A stretch of DNA of 64,000 bases from Streptomyces rapamycinicus NRRL 5491 (GCF_024298965.1 NZ_CP085193.1:9362001-9426000); one strand, 5' to 3'; positions 1 to 9,116 are shown, numbered from the stretch's first letter. Notes: generated from the letters alone by a model not told the origin. Numbers and translations: made by a program.

Positions 1-405
1 GACGTGTGGGACCACCACCTGCCCTTCATCGAGATCTACGGCACCGAAGGCACCCTCTCCCTGCCCGACCCCAACGGCTACGACGGCCCCGTCCTGCTAC
101 GCCGCCACGGCGACCCGCAATGGGCCGAACTCCCGCCCGCCGTACCGCCGCTCGCCCGCCCGGGCACCGACGAACAACTGCTGCGCGGCATCGGCGTCGC
201 CGACCTGGCCGCCGCCCTGCGCGACGGCCGCCCGCACCACGCCACCGCTGGCCTGGCCTTCCACGTACTGGACGCCCTTGAGTCCATCGGCGTATCGGCC
301 GGCACCGGCGCCCCCGTAGAGCTGGCCAGCACCTGCGAACGCCCCGAGCCGGTCGACGGCACCTACGGGGCCGAAGCCCTGAAGACCTTGGAGACGCACC
401 CGTGA
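1..405 (+). CDS. Gfo/Idh/MocA family oxidoreductase, C-terminal part (gene enters from the left edge)
   Basis: The reading frame is open from base 1, so the N-terminal Rossmann domain lies outside the window. The visible ~134 residues match the substrate-binding C-terminal domain of Gfo/Idh/MocA NAD(P)-dependent sugar dehydrogenases: IYGTEGTLSLPDPNGYDG, then a loop, then a terminal helix with the typical LAFHVLDALESIGVSA. Members oxidise sugars, inositols or glycosides. The stop overlaps the GTG start of the next gene (GTGA), so it is the upstream cistron of the sugar operon. The cofactor motif cannot be seen. A second member of the family is encoded at 4720-5838. Confidence 0.85.
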   Translation, partial: DVWDHHLPFIEIYGTEGTLSLPDPNGYDGPVLLRRHGDPQWAELPPAVPPLARPGTDEQLLRGIGVADLAAALRDGRPHHATAGLAFHVLDALESIGVSAGTGAPVELASTCERPEPVDGTYGAEALKTLETHP

Positions 406-1370
406 GTGACCAGCAGTCCGCTCCCCGCTTCGGCGCCGACCTCATCACCTTTTACGACCCGGCGTTCTGGCAGGTCGCCGACGACCGTCAACTCGCCGCT
501 ACCGCCACCGAGCGGCCGGAATGGTTCTGGACCCGGCTGCTGGACTCGGCCGTTGAGGCCGGACTGTCCGCCCTGGAACTGACCTTCCCGCCCGGCGACT
601 GGCGCACCGCGCTGGCCGCGTTCGGCTCGACGGAGGGGTTCCGTAAAGAACTGGAGGTACGCGGACTGAGCGTGCTCTCCGGATTCTTCGTCGACATCTC
701 CTCCCAGCCGAGCCTGGCGGCCACCGACTGGCCCGCCCTCACCCAACAGGCCTTGGAGTACGCGGAGTTCCTCGCCTCGATGGGCTGCTCCACCATGGTC
801 GCGGGACTTCCCATGCGCACTACTCGCGACGCGGTGCCGCCCCTGTTCGTCGACCTCGACTACGCCACGGCACTCGGCGGTCATCTCAACGAGATCGCCG
901 CCGCCACCTTGCGCGCCAGTGGTGTGCGGCTGGCTCTGCACACCGAGGCGCACTCGGTGTTCTGGACCCCTCGGGACATCGACCTGTTCATGCTCGCGAC
1001 CGACCCCCTCTACGTCTCCTTCTGCCCGGACACCGGCCACATCCGGATGGCCGGAAGCGAACCCGCTTCCGTCGCGGAACGGCATACCGACCGGATCACG
1101 ATCGCCCACTGGAAGGACGCCTCCGGCACCGCCCCCTTCGACATTCCCATCGACGAGCACCTCCACCACGACCACCAGAACTACTTCCGCCGCGTCGGCG
1201 CGGGCAGTGTCGACTGGCCCGCCTGGGCCGCGCTGATGTCCCGGACCGGCCTGCGCGACGACGTCCTGCTCGAGGTCGACGCCGTCCCCGACCCCGTCGC
1301 CGAACTCACCGCCGCCCGCACCCACATCCAGGACAGCCTTCTTCCCTTTCTGTACGGGAGCACCTCATGA
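402..1370 (+). CDS. Sugar phosphate isomerase/epimerase (xylose-isomerase-like TIM barrel)
   Basis: About 322 residues, the usual size for an AP_endonuc_2/xylose-isomerase-like TIM barrel. Probable metal ligands can be followed along the barrel: E in ALELTFPPGDW, E in LHTEAHSVFW, D and H in CPDTGHIRM, H and D in AHWKDASG, and E in LLEVDAVPDP. Such proteins isomerise or epimerise keto-sugars or polyols made by Gfo/Idh/MocA dehydrogenases. The GTG start overlaps the upstream stop and the stop overlaps the downstream ATG, both by four bases, so translation is coupled on both sides. The exact substrate is unknown. Cytosolic; no signal peptide. Confidence 0.85.
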   Translation: MSDQQSAPRFGADLITFYDPAFWQVADDRQLAATATERPEWFWTRLLDSAVEAGLSALELTFPPGDWRTALAAFGSTEGFRKELEVRGLSVLSGFFVDISSQPSLAATDWPALTQQALEYAEFLASMGCSTMVAGLPMRTTRDAVPPLFVDLDYATALGGHLNEIAAATLRASGVRLALHTEAHSVFWTPRDIDLFMLATDPLYVSFCPDTGHIRMAGSEPASVAERHTDRITIAHWKDASGTAPFDIPIDEHLHHDHQNYFRRVGAGSVDWPAWAALMSRTGLRDDVLLEVDAVPDPVAELTAARTHIQDSLLPFLYGSTS

Positions 1371-2731
1371 GAAGCAGCGCTGCCCGCGCCCTGCCCGCCG
1401 TCCTCCTCACCTCCTGTCTGCTCGCCACCACGGCCTGCGCGAGCAACACCTCGACCGGGTCCGCCGCCAGCGGCAAGGGGCCGTCCGCGAGTCAGATCGC
1501 CGCAGCCCGCAAGGAAGCCCTCGCCGCCGCCGGTGGCAAGAAGATCGGCGGCAAGGTCACCATGCTCGGCATCAACGGCGGCGCCGAGGGACAGCTCATC
1601 AAGAACGCTCTCAAGCCCTTCACCGACGCCACCGGCATCCAGGTCGACTACACCGGCAACGAGGACCTGGCCACGGTCGTGCAGACCCGCGTCCAAGCGG
1701 GCAACCCACCGGATGTCGTGGACGCCGCCGACCTCGGCTCCATGCTCAAGTACGCCAAGCAGGGCAAACTCGTCGACCTCGACAGCTTGATCGGCACCTC
1801 CACCCTGAAGTCGAACTTCCCGAAGAGCCTGCTGGACGCCACTACCGTGAACGGCAAGACCTACGGCGTCTTCAACGAGATCGACAATTTCATGGTCTGG
1901 TACAACCCCAAGACCTACAAGGGCCCCAAGGCACCCGCCACCTGGGACCAGCTGGAGAAGTTCACCAAGCAGCAGGCGGCGGCGGGCAAGACCCCCTGGT
2001 GCATGGCACAGAACGCCGGCGCGGGCAGCGGCTGGCCCGGCGCCCAGTGGATCGAGAACTGGTTCCTCAAGCACTACGGCGGCGCCAAGCTCAGCGACTG
2101 GGTTAACGGCAAACTGTCGTGGACCTCTCCTGAGGTCACCGCGGCCTGGAAGGCGTTCGGCGCGGTCGCCACCGACGACAAGATGGTCGCCGGAGGCCCC
2201 ACCACAGTGCTGTCCTCGTCGGTCGTCAACAACGGCACCGGCATGGTCTCCTCGCCCCCGACGTGCTCGGTGATGCTGTGGGGCGTGTACGCGGGCGGCG
2301 TCACCCTCGGCCAGAAACCTTCCCTGAAGGCCGGTACCGATCTGAACTTCTTCCCGGTCCCCGCCAGCTCCCAGGCCCACGCCGACGACGAACTGTTCAG
2401 CGGACACGTCGCCTACGCCTTCAAGAACAATCCCCGGACCCGCGCGCTGATGAAGTACTGGGCCTCCGCCCCGGCCCAGACGATGCTGGTCGCCAGCGGC
2501 CAGTGGACCGAGGCCAACACCAAGATCCCCGCCTCCGCCTACAACAACCCGCTGCTGAAGAAGGCGTCCCAGCACATGCTGACCGGCAAGAACCTGGTCG
2601 CGGGACCCAGCATGTACAGCAACCCGGCCGTCGTCACCGCCTTTGACAAGGGGGTGGTCAGCTACATCCAGAAGCCTGGCTCCCTGCGCGGCATCCTCGC
2701 CGGAATCCAACGCACCGCCTCGACCGGCTGA
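1367..2731 (+). CDS. ABC transporter sugar-binding lipoprotein (CUT1 type)
   Basis: 454 residues. The N-terminus is a lipoprotein signal: basic MRSS, a hydrophobic stretch and a lipobox ending LATTAC at about residue 25, followed by a Ser/Thr/Gly linker. The body has the family-1 extracellular solute-binding pattern, with VTMLGINGG near the start, GNEDLATVVQTRVQAGNPPDVV and YGVFNEIDNFMVWYNPKTYK. It should be anchored outside the membrane and deliver a sugar or oligosaccharide to the two permeases just downstream. It starts inside the stop of the preceding isomerase (ATGA). No gene for a dedicated ATPase follows; in Streptomyces such systems usually share MsiK. Confidence 0.93.
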   Translation: MRSSAARALPAVLLTSCLLATTACASNTSTGSAASGKGPSASQIAAARKEALAAAGGKKIGGKVTMLGINGGAEGQLIKNALKPFTDATGIQVDYTGNEDLATVVQTRVQAGNPPDVVDAADLGSMLKYAKQGKLVDLDSLIGTSTLKSNFPKSLLDATTVNGKTYGVFNEIDNFMVWYNPKTYKGPKAPATWDQLEKFTKQQAAAGKTPWCMAQNAGAGSGWPGAQWIENWFLKHYGGAKLSDWVNGKLSWTSPEVTAAWKAFGAVATDDKMVAGGPTTVLSSSVVNNGTGMVSSPPTCSVMLWGVYAGGVTLGQKPSLKAGTDLNFFPVPASSQAHADDELFSGHVAYAFKNNPRTRALMKYWASAPAQTMLVASGQWTEANTKIPASAYNNPLLKKASQHMLTGKNLVAGPSMYSNPAVVTAFDKGVVSYIQKPGSLRGILAGIQRTASTG

Positions 2732-2822
2732 GCCCGTTCTCTCCACCCGGTTGAGTACCCGGCCCCTCCACTCGCCCCCGCGCGGCACATAAGAACCGCT
2801 CCGCACGAAGAAGGTGAACGCC

Positions 2823-3794
2823 ATGGGTCTGCTTCCCCGGTTGCTGCAGATCGCCCTCGCGGTGATCGCCGTACCCGCGATCATCGCAGTCCTGATCATC
2901 AGCGCCGAGCGCGCACTCGGCCGCCGCCCGCGCCGGGCGGCCCGCGTCCGCCCATGGGTCTGGCTGGTGCCTGCCTGCCTGCTCAGCGGCGCCATCCTGG
3001 TCTACCCCATGGCGGACACCATCCTGCTGAGCCTGCGCCGTGCCGACGGGAGTGGCTGGGCCGGGCTGACCAACTACGCCTGGTCGGTCGGCGATGCCCT
3101 GCTGCCCACCTTGCGCAACAACGCCCTGTGGCTCGTCCTGATCCCTGCCGTGACCCTCGTCCTCGGCCTGGCCGTCGCCCTCCTCGGCGACAAGGTGCGC
3201 TACGAGCGGATTATCCGGACCCTGGTGCTCGTGCCCGCCGGGATCTCCTTCGCCGCGGCCGGGGTGATCTGGCGACTGATGTACGAGTACCAGCCGCCCG
3301 GCGCTCAGCAGACCGGTACCGTCGACGGCCTGCTCTCCACCACCGGCATCGATCCGGTCGCGTGGGTCGCCGACCCGTCGGTGGCCACCTACGCGCTGAT
3401 TTTCGTCGGCTGCTGGATGACTCTGGGCACCACCGCGCTCATCCTCTCCGCGGGGGTGAAGAACATCCCCGGCGAGCTGATCGAGGCCGCCCGGCTGGAC
3501 GGCGCCGGGGAATGGCGGATTTTCCGCTCCGTCACCCTGCCGACGCTGTGGCCCAGCATCCTGGTCGCCCTGACCACACAGGTCATCTTCGCGCTCAAGG
3601 TCTTCGACATCGTCTACGTCATGACCAACGGCCAGTTCGACACCGATGTCGCGGCCAACCGCATCTACGCCGAGCTATTCGTCGCCCAGAACTTCGGCCA
3701 CGCCAGCGCCCTCGCGGTGATCCTGCTGATCATCTCCTCACCCATCATGTTCCTCAACATCCGCCAGTTCCGGCAGGAGGCGACCGCCCGATGA
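2823..3794 (+). CDS. ABC sugar transporter permease, MalF-like
   Basis: About 323 residues with hydrophobic segments starting near residues 5, 45, 95 and 130 and several more to the C-terminus. The binding-protein-dependent EAA loop is clear in EAARLDGAGEWRIFRSVTLP, the site that docks the ATPase. I chose ATG 2823 over GTG 2814 because the purine-rich AGAAGG lies about nine bases before 2823 but almost touches 2814. About 90 bases separate it from the binding-protein gene. The stop overlaps the next permease by four bases. It forms the membrane channel with the product of 3791-4723. Confidence 0.92.
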   Translation: MGLLPRLLQIALAVIAVPAIIAVLIISAERALGRRPRRAARVRPWVWLVPACLLSGAILVYPMADTILLSLRRADGSGWAGLTNYAWSVGDALLPTLRNNALWLVLIPAVTLVLGLAVALLGDKVRYERIIRTLVLVPAGISFAAAGVIWRLMYEYQPPGAQQTGTVDGLLSTTGIDPVAWVADPSVATYALIFVGCWMTLGTTALILSAGVKNIPGELIEAARLDGAGEWRIFRSVTLPTLWPSILVALTTQVIFALKVFDIVYVMTNGQFDTDVAANRIYAELFVAQNFGHASALAVILLIISSPIMFLNIRQFRQEATAR

Positions 3795-4723
3795 GCGTCA
3801 CCACCCCGCCCGCACCCCGCGCCACCGAACATCACCGGTCGACGAACACCCCGCGCCCAGCGCCTCATCCTCCACTCCGGCTCCGACTCTGGCGCACCCT
3901 GTCGCGCTCCCCGATACATCTGGTCCTGACCGTGATCGGCGTCATCTGGGCCATACCCGTCGTCGGACTGCTGGTCACCTCCTTCCGCACCACCGGCGCT
4001 GTCGCCACCAGCGGCTGGTGGACCGAGCTCGCCCATCCCGCCTTCACTCCCGAGAACTACGCCGGCGCCGCCACCCTCATCGACCTCGCCGCCGCCGCGG
4101 GCAACAGCCTCGCCATCGCCGTCCCCGCCACCGTCGGCACCGTGACCGTCTCCGCCGTCGCCGCCTACGCTCTGGCCCGCATGCCCTTCCGCGGACGGCT
4201 GCCCCTTCTGCTGCTCGTCATCGCCCTCCAGGTCACCCCGCCGCAGCTCACCCTCGTCCCCGTGCTGCGTCTGTTCAACGCGATCGGCCTGACCGGCAGC
4301 ACCCCGGCCGTCTGGCTCTACCAGGTCGGCTTCACCATCCCCTTCGGGGTGTTCCTGCTCTACGGCTTCTTCGCCTCCGTACCCGCCGAGCTACTGGAGG
4401 CCGCCGCGCTCGACGGCGCCGGTGAGTTCACCATCTTCCGCCGTATCGTGCTGCCCACCGCCACACCGGTCCTGTCCGCCCTGGCCATGCTCCAGTTCAT
4501 CTGGTCCTGGAACGACCTGCTCACCCCGCTGCTCTTCCTCGGCGGCGGCAGCGCGAACGCCCCCTTCACCGTGCAGATCGCCGGACTACTGCAAGCCACC
4601 GGCCAGGGCCAGGAAACCATGGCCGCCGCCGCGCTGCTGTCCGTACTCCTCCCCCTGGCCGTCCTGCTGCTGCTCCAGCGGTACTTCGTCAGGGGCATCC
4701 TCGGCGGGGCGGTGAAGGGATGA
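3791..4723 (+). CDS. ABC sugar transporter permease, MalG-like
   Basis: 310 residues with six predicted membrane helices after a proline-rich cytoplasmic N-terminus of about 40 residues. The EAA motif reads EAAALDGAGEFTIFRRIVLP, and the C-terminal half has the MalG-type QFIWSWNDLLTPLLFL. ATG 3791 lies inside the stop of the first permease. A longer reading frame from 2954 is open only because of the GC content. The stop overlaps the ATG of the following oxidoreductase, so transporter and enzymes are translationally coupled. It pairs with the MalF-like permease for sugar import. Confidence 0.92.
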   Translation: MSVTTPPAPRATEHHRSTNTPRPAPHPPLRLRLWRTLSRSPIHLVLTVIGVIWAIPVVGLLVTSFRTTGAVATSGWWTELAHPAFTPENYAGAATLIDLAAAAGNSLAIAVPATVGTVTVSAVAAYALARMPFRGRLPLLLLVIALQVTPPQLTLVPVLRLFNAIGLTGSTPAVWLYQVGFTIPFGVFLLYGFFASVPAELLEAAALDGAGEFTIFRRIVLPTATPVLSALAMLQFIWSWNDLLTPLLFLGGGSANAPFTVQIAGLLQATGQGQETMAAAALLSVLLPLAVLLLLQRYFVRGILGGAVKG

Positions 4724-5838
4724 GCCGTGAAGGGAAGGTACGCCCCCACCCGGGCGTCGCCATCGTCGGCACCGGCATGATCGGCGCCGTACACGCCCGA
4801 GCCGCCCGAGCCGCTGGAGCGCGGCTGATCGGGGTGCTCGCCTCGACCCTCGAGCGGACGGAAGCCGCTGCCCAGCGGTTCGAGGCCCCGGTTCCCTATA
4901 CCGGCTTCGACGCCGTACTGGCCGACGACCGGGTGGACGTCGTCCACCTGTGCACCCCCAACGCTCTGCACGCGGACCAGGCCGAGGCCGCGCTGCGCGC
5001 CGGAAAGCAGGTGATCTGCGAAAAGCCCCTGGCGACCTCCGTCGCCGACGCGGAGCGCATCGCACGGACCGCCCATGCGGCAGACCGCATCGTCGCCATC
5101 CCCTTCGTCTACCGTTACCACCCTCTGGTGCGCGAGATCCGGGCCCGGCGCGAAGCCGGGGAATTCGGCAACTGGCACCTGCTGCACGGAAGTTACCTCC
5201 AGGACTGGCTGCTGTCGGAGCAGAGCGACAACTGGCGTACCGATCCCATCGCCGGCGGTGCCTCCCGGGCCTTCGCCGACATCGGCTCCCACTGGTGCGA
5301 CCTGGTCGAATGGGTGGCGGGAGTACGCTTCACCGACCTCACCGCCCACCTGGACACCGTCGTCAACCGGGATACCGAAGACATCGCCACCGTGCTGCTG
5401 CGAACCGGCGACGGCATCCCGGCCTCTCTCACCGTCTCCCAGGTGTCCGCCGGACGGAAGAACCGCCTCTGGTTCGAACTCGACGGCTCCCGCGCGAGTG
5501 CCGCCTTCGACCAGGAGCAGCCGGAAACCGCCTGGCTCGGCGACCCGGTCGGTGCTCGGACCCTGGTCCGCGATCCAGGCAAGGGAAGCCCCGAACAGCG
5601 CCGTCTGTCCCTGCTGCCCGCAGGCCACCCCCAGGGGTACGGCGACTGCTTCACCGCCTTCGTCAGCGACGCCTACGCCGCCATGCACGGCGAACAGCCC
5701 TGCGGCCTGCCCGTCGCCGAGGACGGCATACGTTCCGCACACCTGGTCGAGGCGGTACTGCGCTCCGCGCGCAGCCTGTCCTGGACAGGTGTGCACCCGA
5801 ACACGAAGAACCCGAAGAAGGAGAACCACCGCGCATGA
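4720..5838 (+). CDS. Gfo/Idh/MocA family NAD(P)-dependent oxidoreductase
   Basis: 372 residues, a normal full-length member. The N-terminal Rossmann fold starts with VAIVGTGMIGAVHARAARAA (GxGxxG). The catalytic-region motif is VICEKPLATSVADAERIA with the conserved EKP lysine near residue 106, followed by VYRYHPLVREIR. GSHWCDLVEWVAGV carries the conserved His of the C-terminal domain. It probably oxidises a hydroxyl of an imported glycoside or cyclitol, producing the keto intermediate for the TIM-barrel partners. It overlaps the upstream permease and the downstream isomerase by four bases each. The window therefore holds two dehydrogenases of this family in one operon. Confidence 0.9.
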   Translation: MSREGKVRPHPGVAIVGTGMIGAVHARAARAAGARLIGVLASTLERTEAAAQRFEAPVPYTGFDAVLADDRVDVVHLCTPNALHADQAEAALRAGKQVICEKPLATSVADAERIARTAHAADRIVAIPFVYRYHPLVREIRARREAGEFGNWHLLHGSYLQDWLLSEQSDNWRTDPIAGGASRAFADIGSHWCDLVEWVAGVRFTDLTAHLDTVVNRDTEDIATVLLRTGDGIPASLTVSQVSAGRKNRLWFELDGSRASAAFDQEQPETAWLGDPVGARTLVRDPGKGSPEQRRLSLLPAGHPQGYGDCFTAFVSDAYAAMHGEQPCGLPVAEDGIRSAHLVEAVLRSARSLSWTGVHPNTKNPKKENHRA

Positions 5839-6755
5839 AGCTCGGGATGCTCACCGCCTGTCTGCCCGGACTGACCCTGGACGAGATCGCCGCATGGGCC
5901 GCCGCGACCGGCTATGAAGCCCTCGAAGTCGCCGTGTGGCCCACCACCGGCAGCCGCGACTTCGAGGCCGCGCACCTGCCAGTCGCCGACTTCGGACCGG
6001 CCGAAACCGACCGCACCCGTACCCTCCTCGACCGGCACGGCCTCACCATCTCGGCCCTGGCCTACTACGAGAACAATCTGCACCCCAGCCCGGCCCGCCG
6101 CGCCGAGATCCACACCCACCTCAAGCACGCCATCAACACGGCCGCCGCCCTCAACGTCCCCTACGTCGGCACCTTCATCGGGCGTGACCCCGGTCTGACC
6201 GTGCGAGAAAACCTGCGGGAAGCCGAGAAGCTCTTCCCCGCTCTCGTTTCCTACGCGGGAGAACGTGGCGTGGGCATCGTCATCGAAAACTGCGTCATGG
6301 ATGGCTGGCACCCCGACGGATATCCCGGCAACCTCGCCTACTCCCCCGAACTGTGGGAGTGGATGTTCTCTCTCGGTCTCCTCCTCAACTGGGACCCCTC
6401 CCACCTCACCTGGATCGGCATCGATCCGGTCAAGACCATCGCCCCCTATGTGAGGCACATCGCCCACGCCCAGGCCAAGGACATCGAAATCCTCGACGGA
6501 TCCATCCAGCGCTACGGCTTCTTCGGCAAGGCCATCGACAGAACCGACCCCTGGGACGTCGGCTGGTGGCGCTACCGAGTACCCGGCCGAGGCCAGGTCA
6601 ACTGGACAGCGGTCATCGACACCCTGTACGAACACGGCTTCACCGGAAACCTCTCCGTCGAACACGAAGACCCGATCTGGGGCGGCGACGAAACCCGCGT
6701 CAAGCAAGGCCTGGCCATCGCGCACCAGACCCTGCGACCTCTCATCATCGGCTGA
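5835..6755 (+). CDS. Sugar phosphate isomerase/epimerase (TIM barrel), last gene of the sugar operon
   Basis: 306 residues. Xylose-isomerase-like barrel with metal ligands E in VIENCVMDGW, D and H in LNWDPSHLTW, H in AHAQAKDIEI and E in SVEHEDPIWGGDE. The WDPSH and HEDP motifs are typical of inositol/keto-sugar isomerases clustered with Gfo/Idh/MocA enzymes. ATG 5835 overlaps the stop of the dehydrogenase. It is a different subfamily from the barrel at 402-1370, so the two probably act at successive steps or on two epimers. The operon ends here; IS debris starts within 150 bases. Confidence 0.9.
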   Translation: MKLGMLTACLPGLTLDEIAAWAAATGYEALEVAVWPTTGSRDFEAAHLPVADFGPAETDRTRTLLDRHGLTISALAYYENNLHPSPARRAEIHTHLKHAINTAAALNVPYVGTFIGRDPGLTVRENLREAEKLFPALVSYAGERGVGIVIENCVMDGWHPDGYPGNLAYSPELWEWMFSLGLLLNWDPSHLTWIGIDPVKTIAPYVRHIAHAQAKDIEILDGSIQRYGFFGKAIDRTDPWDVGWWRYRVPGRGQVNWTAVIDTLYEHGFTGNLSVEHEDPIWGGDETRVKQGLAIAHQTLRPLIIG

Positions 6756-6883
6756 GGACACGAGAAACGCGTCACAGCGGCAGTCGGTCGCCCGCTACCC
6801 CTCCTTGCCACGTACTTGCCTGGTTGGCAGGTAAACGGCCCCCATGGGGTTGGTCTTCAGTCGCGGGCGGCCGGTACGGGAAC

Positions 6884-6950
6884 GTGCCCATGCCGGAAAC
6901 CTCATCCGTGAGGTCATGCGGCATGTCGGTATTCGTGGAGGATGCCGCCG
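6884..6950 (-). pseudogene. 3' tail of an integrase-type (rve) transposase, IS remnant
   Basis: On the minus strand this short piece encodes GGILHEYRHAA and a stop, the terminal peptide of a group of rve-domain transposases. About 65 bases are nearly the same as 26222-26285, including the bases beyond the stop, so this is the end of one IS type with everything upstream lost. IS3 begins about 15 bases to its right. The remaining bases between 6756 and 6884 show nothing I recognise. Confidence 0.6.
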
Positions 6951-6984
6951 ATGAAGTTTCCCCGTGATCCTGGACACTTTTCTT

Positions 6985-7878
6985 CTACGCTGCGAGTGTG
7001 TGGCTGTTGCGGAACCGTTGGCGTGTCTCGTGTGGTGTGAGATACCCGAAGACAGGGTGCTTGCGCAGGCGGCGCCGGTTGTAGAAGGTCTCGATAAAGG
7101 CGAAGACCTCGGCGCGGGCGGTGGCTCGGTCGGGCCAGAGCCGGGTGCCGATCTCCTCCTTGAGCACGGCCCAGAAGCTTTCGGCCGCGGCGTTGTCAAA
7201 GCAGGAGCCGGTCCGGCCGGTACTTTGCCGAAGGCCCAACGCGCGTATTTCCGCGCGGAATTCGGATGAGGTGTATTCGCTTCCGCAGTCGCTGTGCGTG
7301 ATGCAACCGGGTTCCAGGCCACCGAGGCCGTGGGCCATCCGCAGCGCGTCTACCACCAGCTCGGCGCGGTGGTGGTCGGCCATTGCGTAGCCGACGACCT
7401 CGCGGGTGGCCAGGTCCAGCCAGCAGGCGAGATACAGCCAGCCCTGCTCTGTGGGCAGGTAGGTGATGTCGCCGACGAGCCGGGTGCCGGGTCGGTCGGC
7501 GGTGAAGTCGCGGCCGATCAGGTCCGGGGCCGGCCTCGCCTGCTTGTCGGGGCGGGTCAGCGAGCGGCGTCTTCGGCGGGTGACGCCGGCGATGCCGTGT
7601 TCACGCATGATCCGCTCCACCCGCTTGCGGTTGACCGCCCGGCCCAGCCTCCGCAGTTCAGCGTGCACGCGCGGGACACCGTAGGCACCCTTGGAAGCCA
7701 GGTGGATCACGGTGATCTCGTGGGCCAGGGCCTCGTCCGCGCGTGTCCGTGCCTGCCGGGCCTGTTCGGCCTCCAGCCAGGCGTAGAAGGAGGAACGGAC
7801 CACGCCCAGGACACGGCACAGCAGAGCCACCGGGTGGACAGCCTTCTCCGCGGCGATGAACCGGTAGACCTCGCTCAC
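6985..7878 (-). CDS. IS3-family transposase OrfB (integrase catalytic subunit)
   Basis: 297 residues. An HTH_21-like N-terminal segment (SKGAYGVPRVHAELRRLG, RVERIMREHGIAGV) is followed by the rve catalytic core. The DDE residues are D in LVGDITYLPT, D in THSDCGSEYTSSEF and E in NAAAESFWAVLKEE. The C-terminus YNRRRLRKHPVFGYLTPHE is typical of IS3. Normally made as an OrfAB fusion by frameshifting, which the inserted IS30 now prevents. The reading frame itself is intact. Confidence 0.93.
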   Translation of the reverse strand: MSEVYRFIAAEKAVHPVALLCRVLGVVRSSFYAWLEAEQARQARTRADEALAHEITVIHLASKGAYGVPRVHAELRRLGRAVNRKRVERIMREHGIAGVTRRRRRSLTRPDKQARPAPDLIGRDFTADRPGTRLVGDITYLPTEQGWLYLACWLDLATREVVGYAMADHHRAELVVDALRMAHGLGGLEPGCITHSDCGSEYTSSEFRAEIRALGLRQSTGRTGSCFDNAAAESFWAVLKEEIGTRLWPDRATARAEVFAFIETFYNRRRLRKHPVFGYLTPHETRQRFRNSHTLAA

Positions 7879-7904
7879 CGGTCGCTGTCCTTGGCGAAGA
7901 AGGC

Positions 7905-9114
7905 CGCCTTAGATTCAACCGGTCAGAGCAACAGTGCTGGTTGAGGACGGTTTACGTGGCGAGACTGGGTCGGCCGGGGATGTCGGACGAGATGAAGGCC
8001 GACTTGTGGCGGCGGTGGAGGGCCGGGGAATCGATCAGCGTCATCTCAAGGCAGATCGGTAAGCCGCCCGGTTCGGTGTTCACCGTCCTCAATCACCACG
8101 GAGGGATCGCTCCCGAACCCCGCAAAGCGCACGCCGGAAACTTGACCATGGGCGAGCGGGAGGAGATCTCACGTGGTCTTTGTGCCGGAGAGTCCTACCG
8201 GGCCATCGCCGGCCTCCTGGGGCGTGCAGTGTCGACGATCAGTCGTGAAGTCAGCAACAACGGCGGACGCGACGTTTACCGGGCGATCGCCGCGCACGAA
8301 CGGGCACTTGAGCGCGCCCGGCGCCCGAAGCAGTGCCTGCTCGCCCGCAGGCCCGCGCTGAGGCAGACGGTGCTGACCCTGCTGAGGGAGGAGTGGTCGC
8401 CGGAACAGATCGTCGGCCACCTGCGTCGGCATCACGGTGACGACCCGGGGATGGAGATCAGCCACGAGACGATCTACCGGTCGGTCTACACCACCCGCTG
8501 GAAGGTGATCCCTCGCGAGCTGTGCAAGCGCCTGCGAACTGGCCGCCCGATCCGGAAGAACAAGCGCCACACGGTGAAAGGGCAGTGGCGCTCACAGATC
8601 ACCGATGCCCGACCAATCGAGGAGCGGCCCCAGGCGGCGGAGGACCGCAGCGAGTTCGGGCATCTGGAAGGCGATCTGGTGATCGGCTCGAACAACAGCC
8701 AGGTCGCCACACTGGTCGACCGGAAGTCACGGTTCCTCACGGTCGTGAAACTCGCCAGCCGCCACACCACCGTGGTCGTTCCCGCTCTGGCCGACACCTA
8801 CGAACGCATGGACCCCCGACTACGCAGCACGCTGACCTGGGATCGCGGCATGGAACTGGCAGCCCACAAGCGGTTCACCGCCGACACCGGTGTCGACGTG
8901 TTCTTCGCAGCCCCGCGTAGCCCCTGGCAACGTGGCACCAACGAGAACGCCAACAAGCTGCTCCGGCAGTACCTGCCCAAAGGCACAAACCTGTCGACGT
9001 TCAGCCAGGACGACCTTGACGCCATCGCGACGAAGCTCAACAACCGTCCGCGCAAGTGCCTGGGATTTCGCACACCAGCCGAGAGTGTTGCCTTGACCGG
9101 TTGAATCTAAGGCG
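7905..9114 (+). mobile_element. IS30-family insertion sequence inserted into IS3
   Basis: About 1210 bp with inverted ends CGCCTTAGATTCAACCGGTC at the left and its complement at the right. The flanking dinucleotide GC (7903-7904 and 9115-9116) looks like a 2-bp target duplication, usual for IS30. Removing the element and one GC joins orfA to an uninterrupted ...LKKAFFAKDSDR, a believable IS3 OrfA end. The insertion is therefore recent relative to decay of the host element. It carries one transposase gene. Confidence 0.85.
7941..9104 (+). CDS. IS30-family transposase
   Basis: Up to 387 residues. An N-terminal HTH_38-type DNA-binding region (MGEREEISRGLCAGESYRAI, GRAVSTISREVSNNGG) is followed by the DDE integrase core. 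Acidic residues are in EGDLVIGSNNSQVATLVDR, TWDRGMELAAHKRF and RGTNENANKLLRQYLPKG. The C-terminal KLNNRPRKCLGFRTPAE is the family signature. The frame opens at TTG 7941; GTG 7956 or ATG 7980 are alternative starts. The stop overlaps the right inverted repeat. It appears intact. Confidence 0.95.
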   Translation: MRTVYVARLGRPGMSDEMKADLWRRWRAGESISVISRQIGKPPGSVFTVLNHHGGIAPEPRKAHAGNLTMGEREEISRGLCAGESYRAIAGLLGRAVSTISREVSNNGGRDVYRAIAAHERALERARRPKQCLLARRPALRQTVLTLLREEWSPEQIVGHLRRHHGDDPGMEISHETIYRSVYTTRWKVIPRELCKRLRTGRPIRKNKRHTVKGQWRSQITDARPIEERPQAAEDRSEFGHLEGDLVIGSNNSQVATLVDRKSRFLTVVKLASRHTTVVVPALADTYERMDPRLRSTLTWDRGMELAAHKRFTADTGVDVFFAAPRSPWQRGTNENANKLLRQYLPKGTNLSTFSQDDLDAIATKLNNRPRKCLGFRTPAESVALTG

Positions 9115-9116
9115 GC

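Noticed and set aside
1181..2995. Long minus-strand open frame (604 codons) opposite the binding-protein gene
   Set aside because: Gly/Arg/Val-rich composition with no family motif; it is the antisense shadow of a well-supported lipoprotein gene in GC-rich DNA.
2954..4723. One 589-codon plus-strand gene covering both permeases
   Set aside because: Its first 280 codons are a frame-shadow of permease 1; the real second permease starts at ATG 3791 with a four-base overlap.
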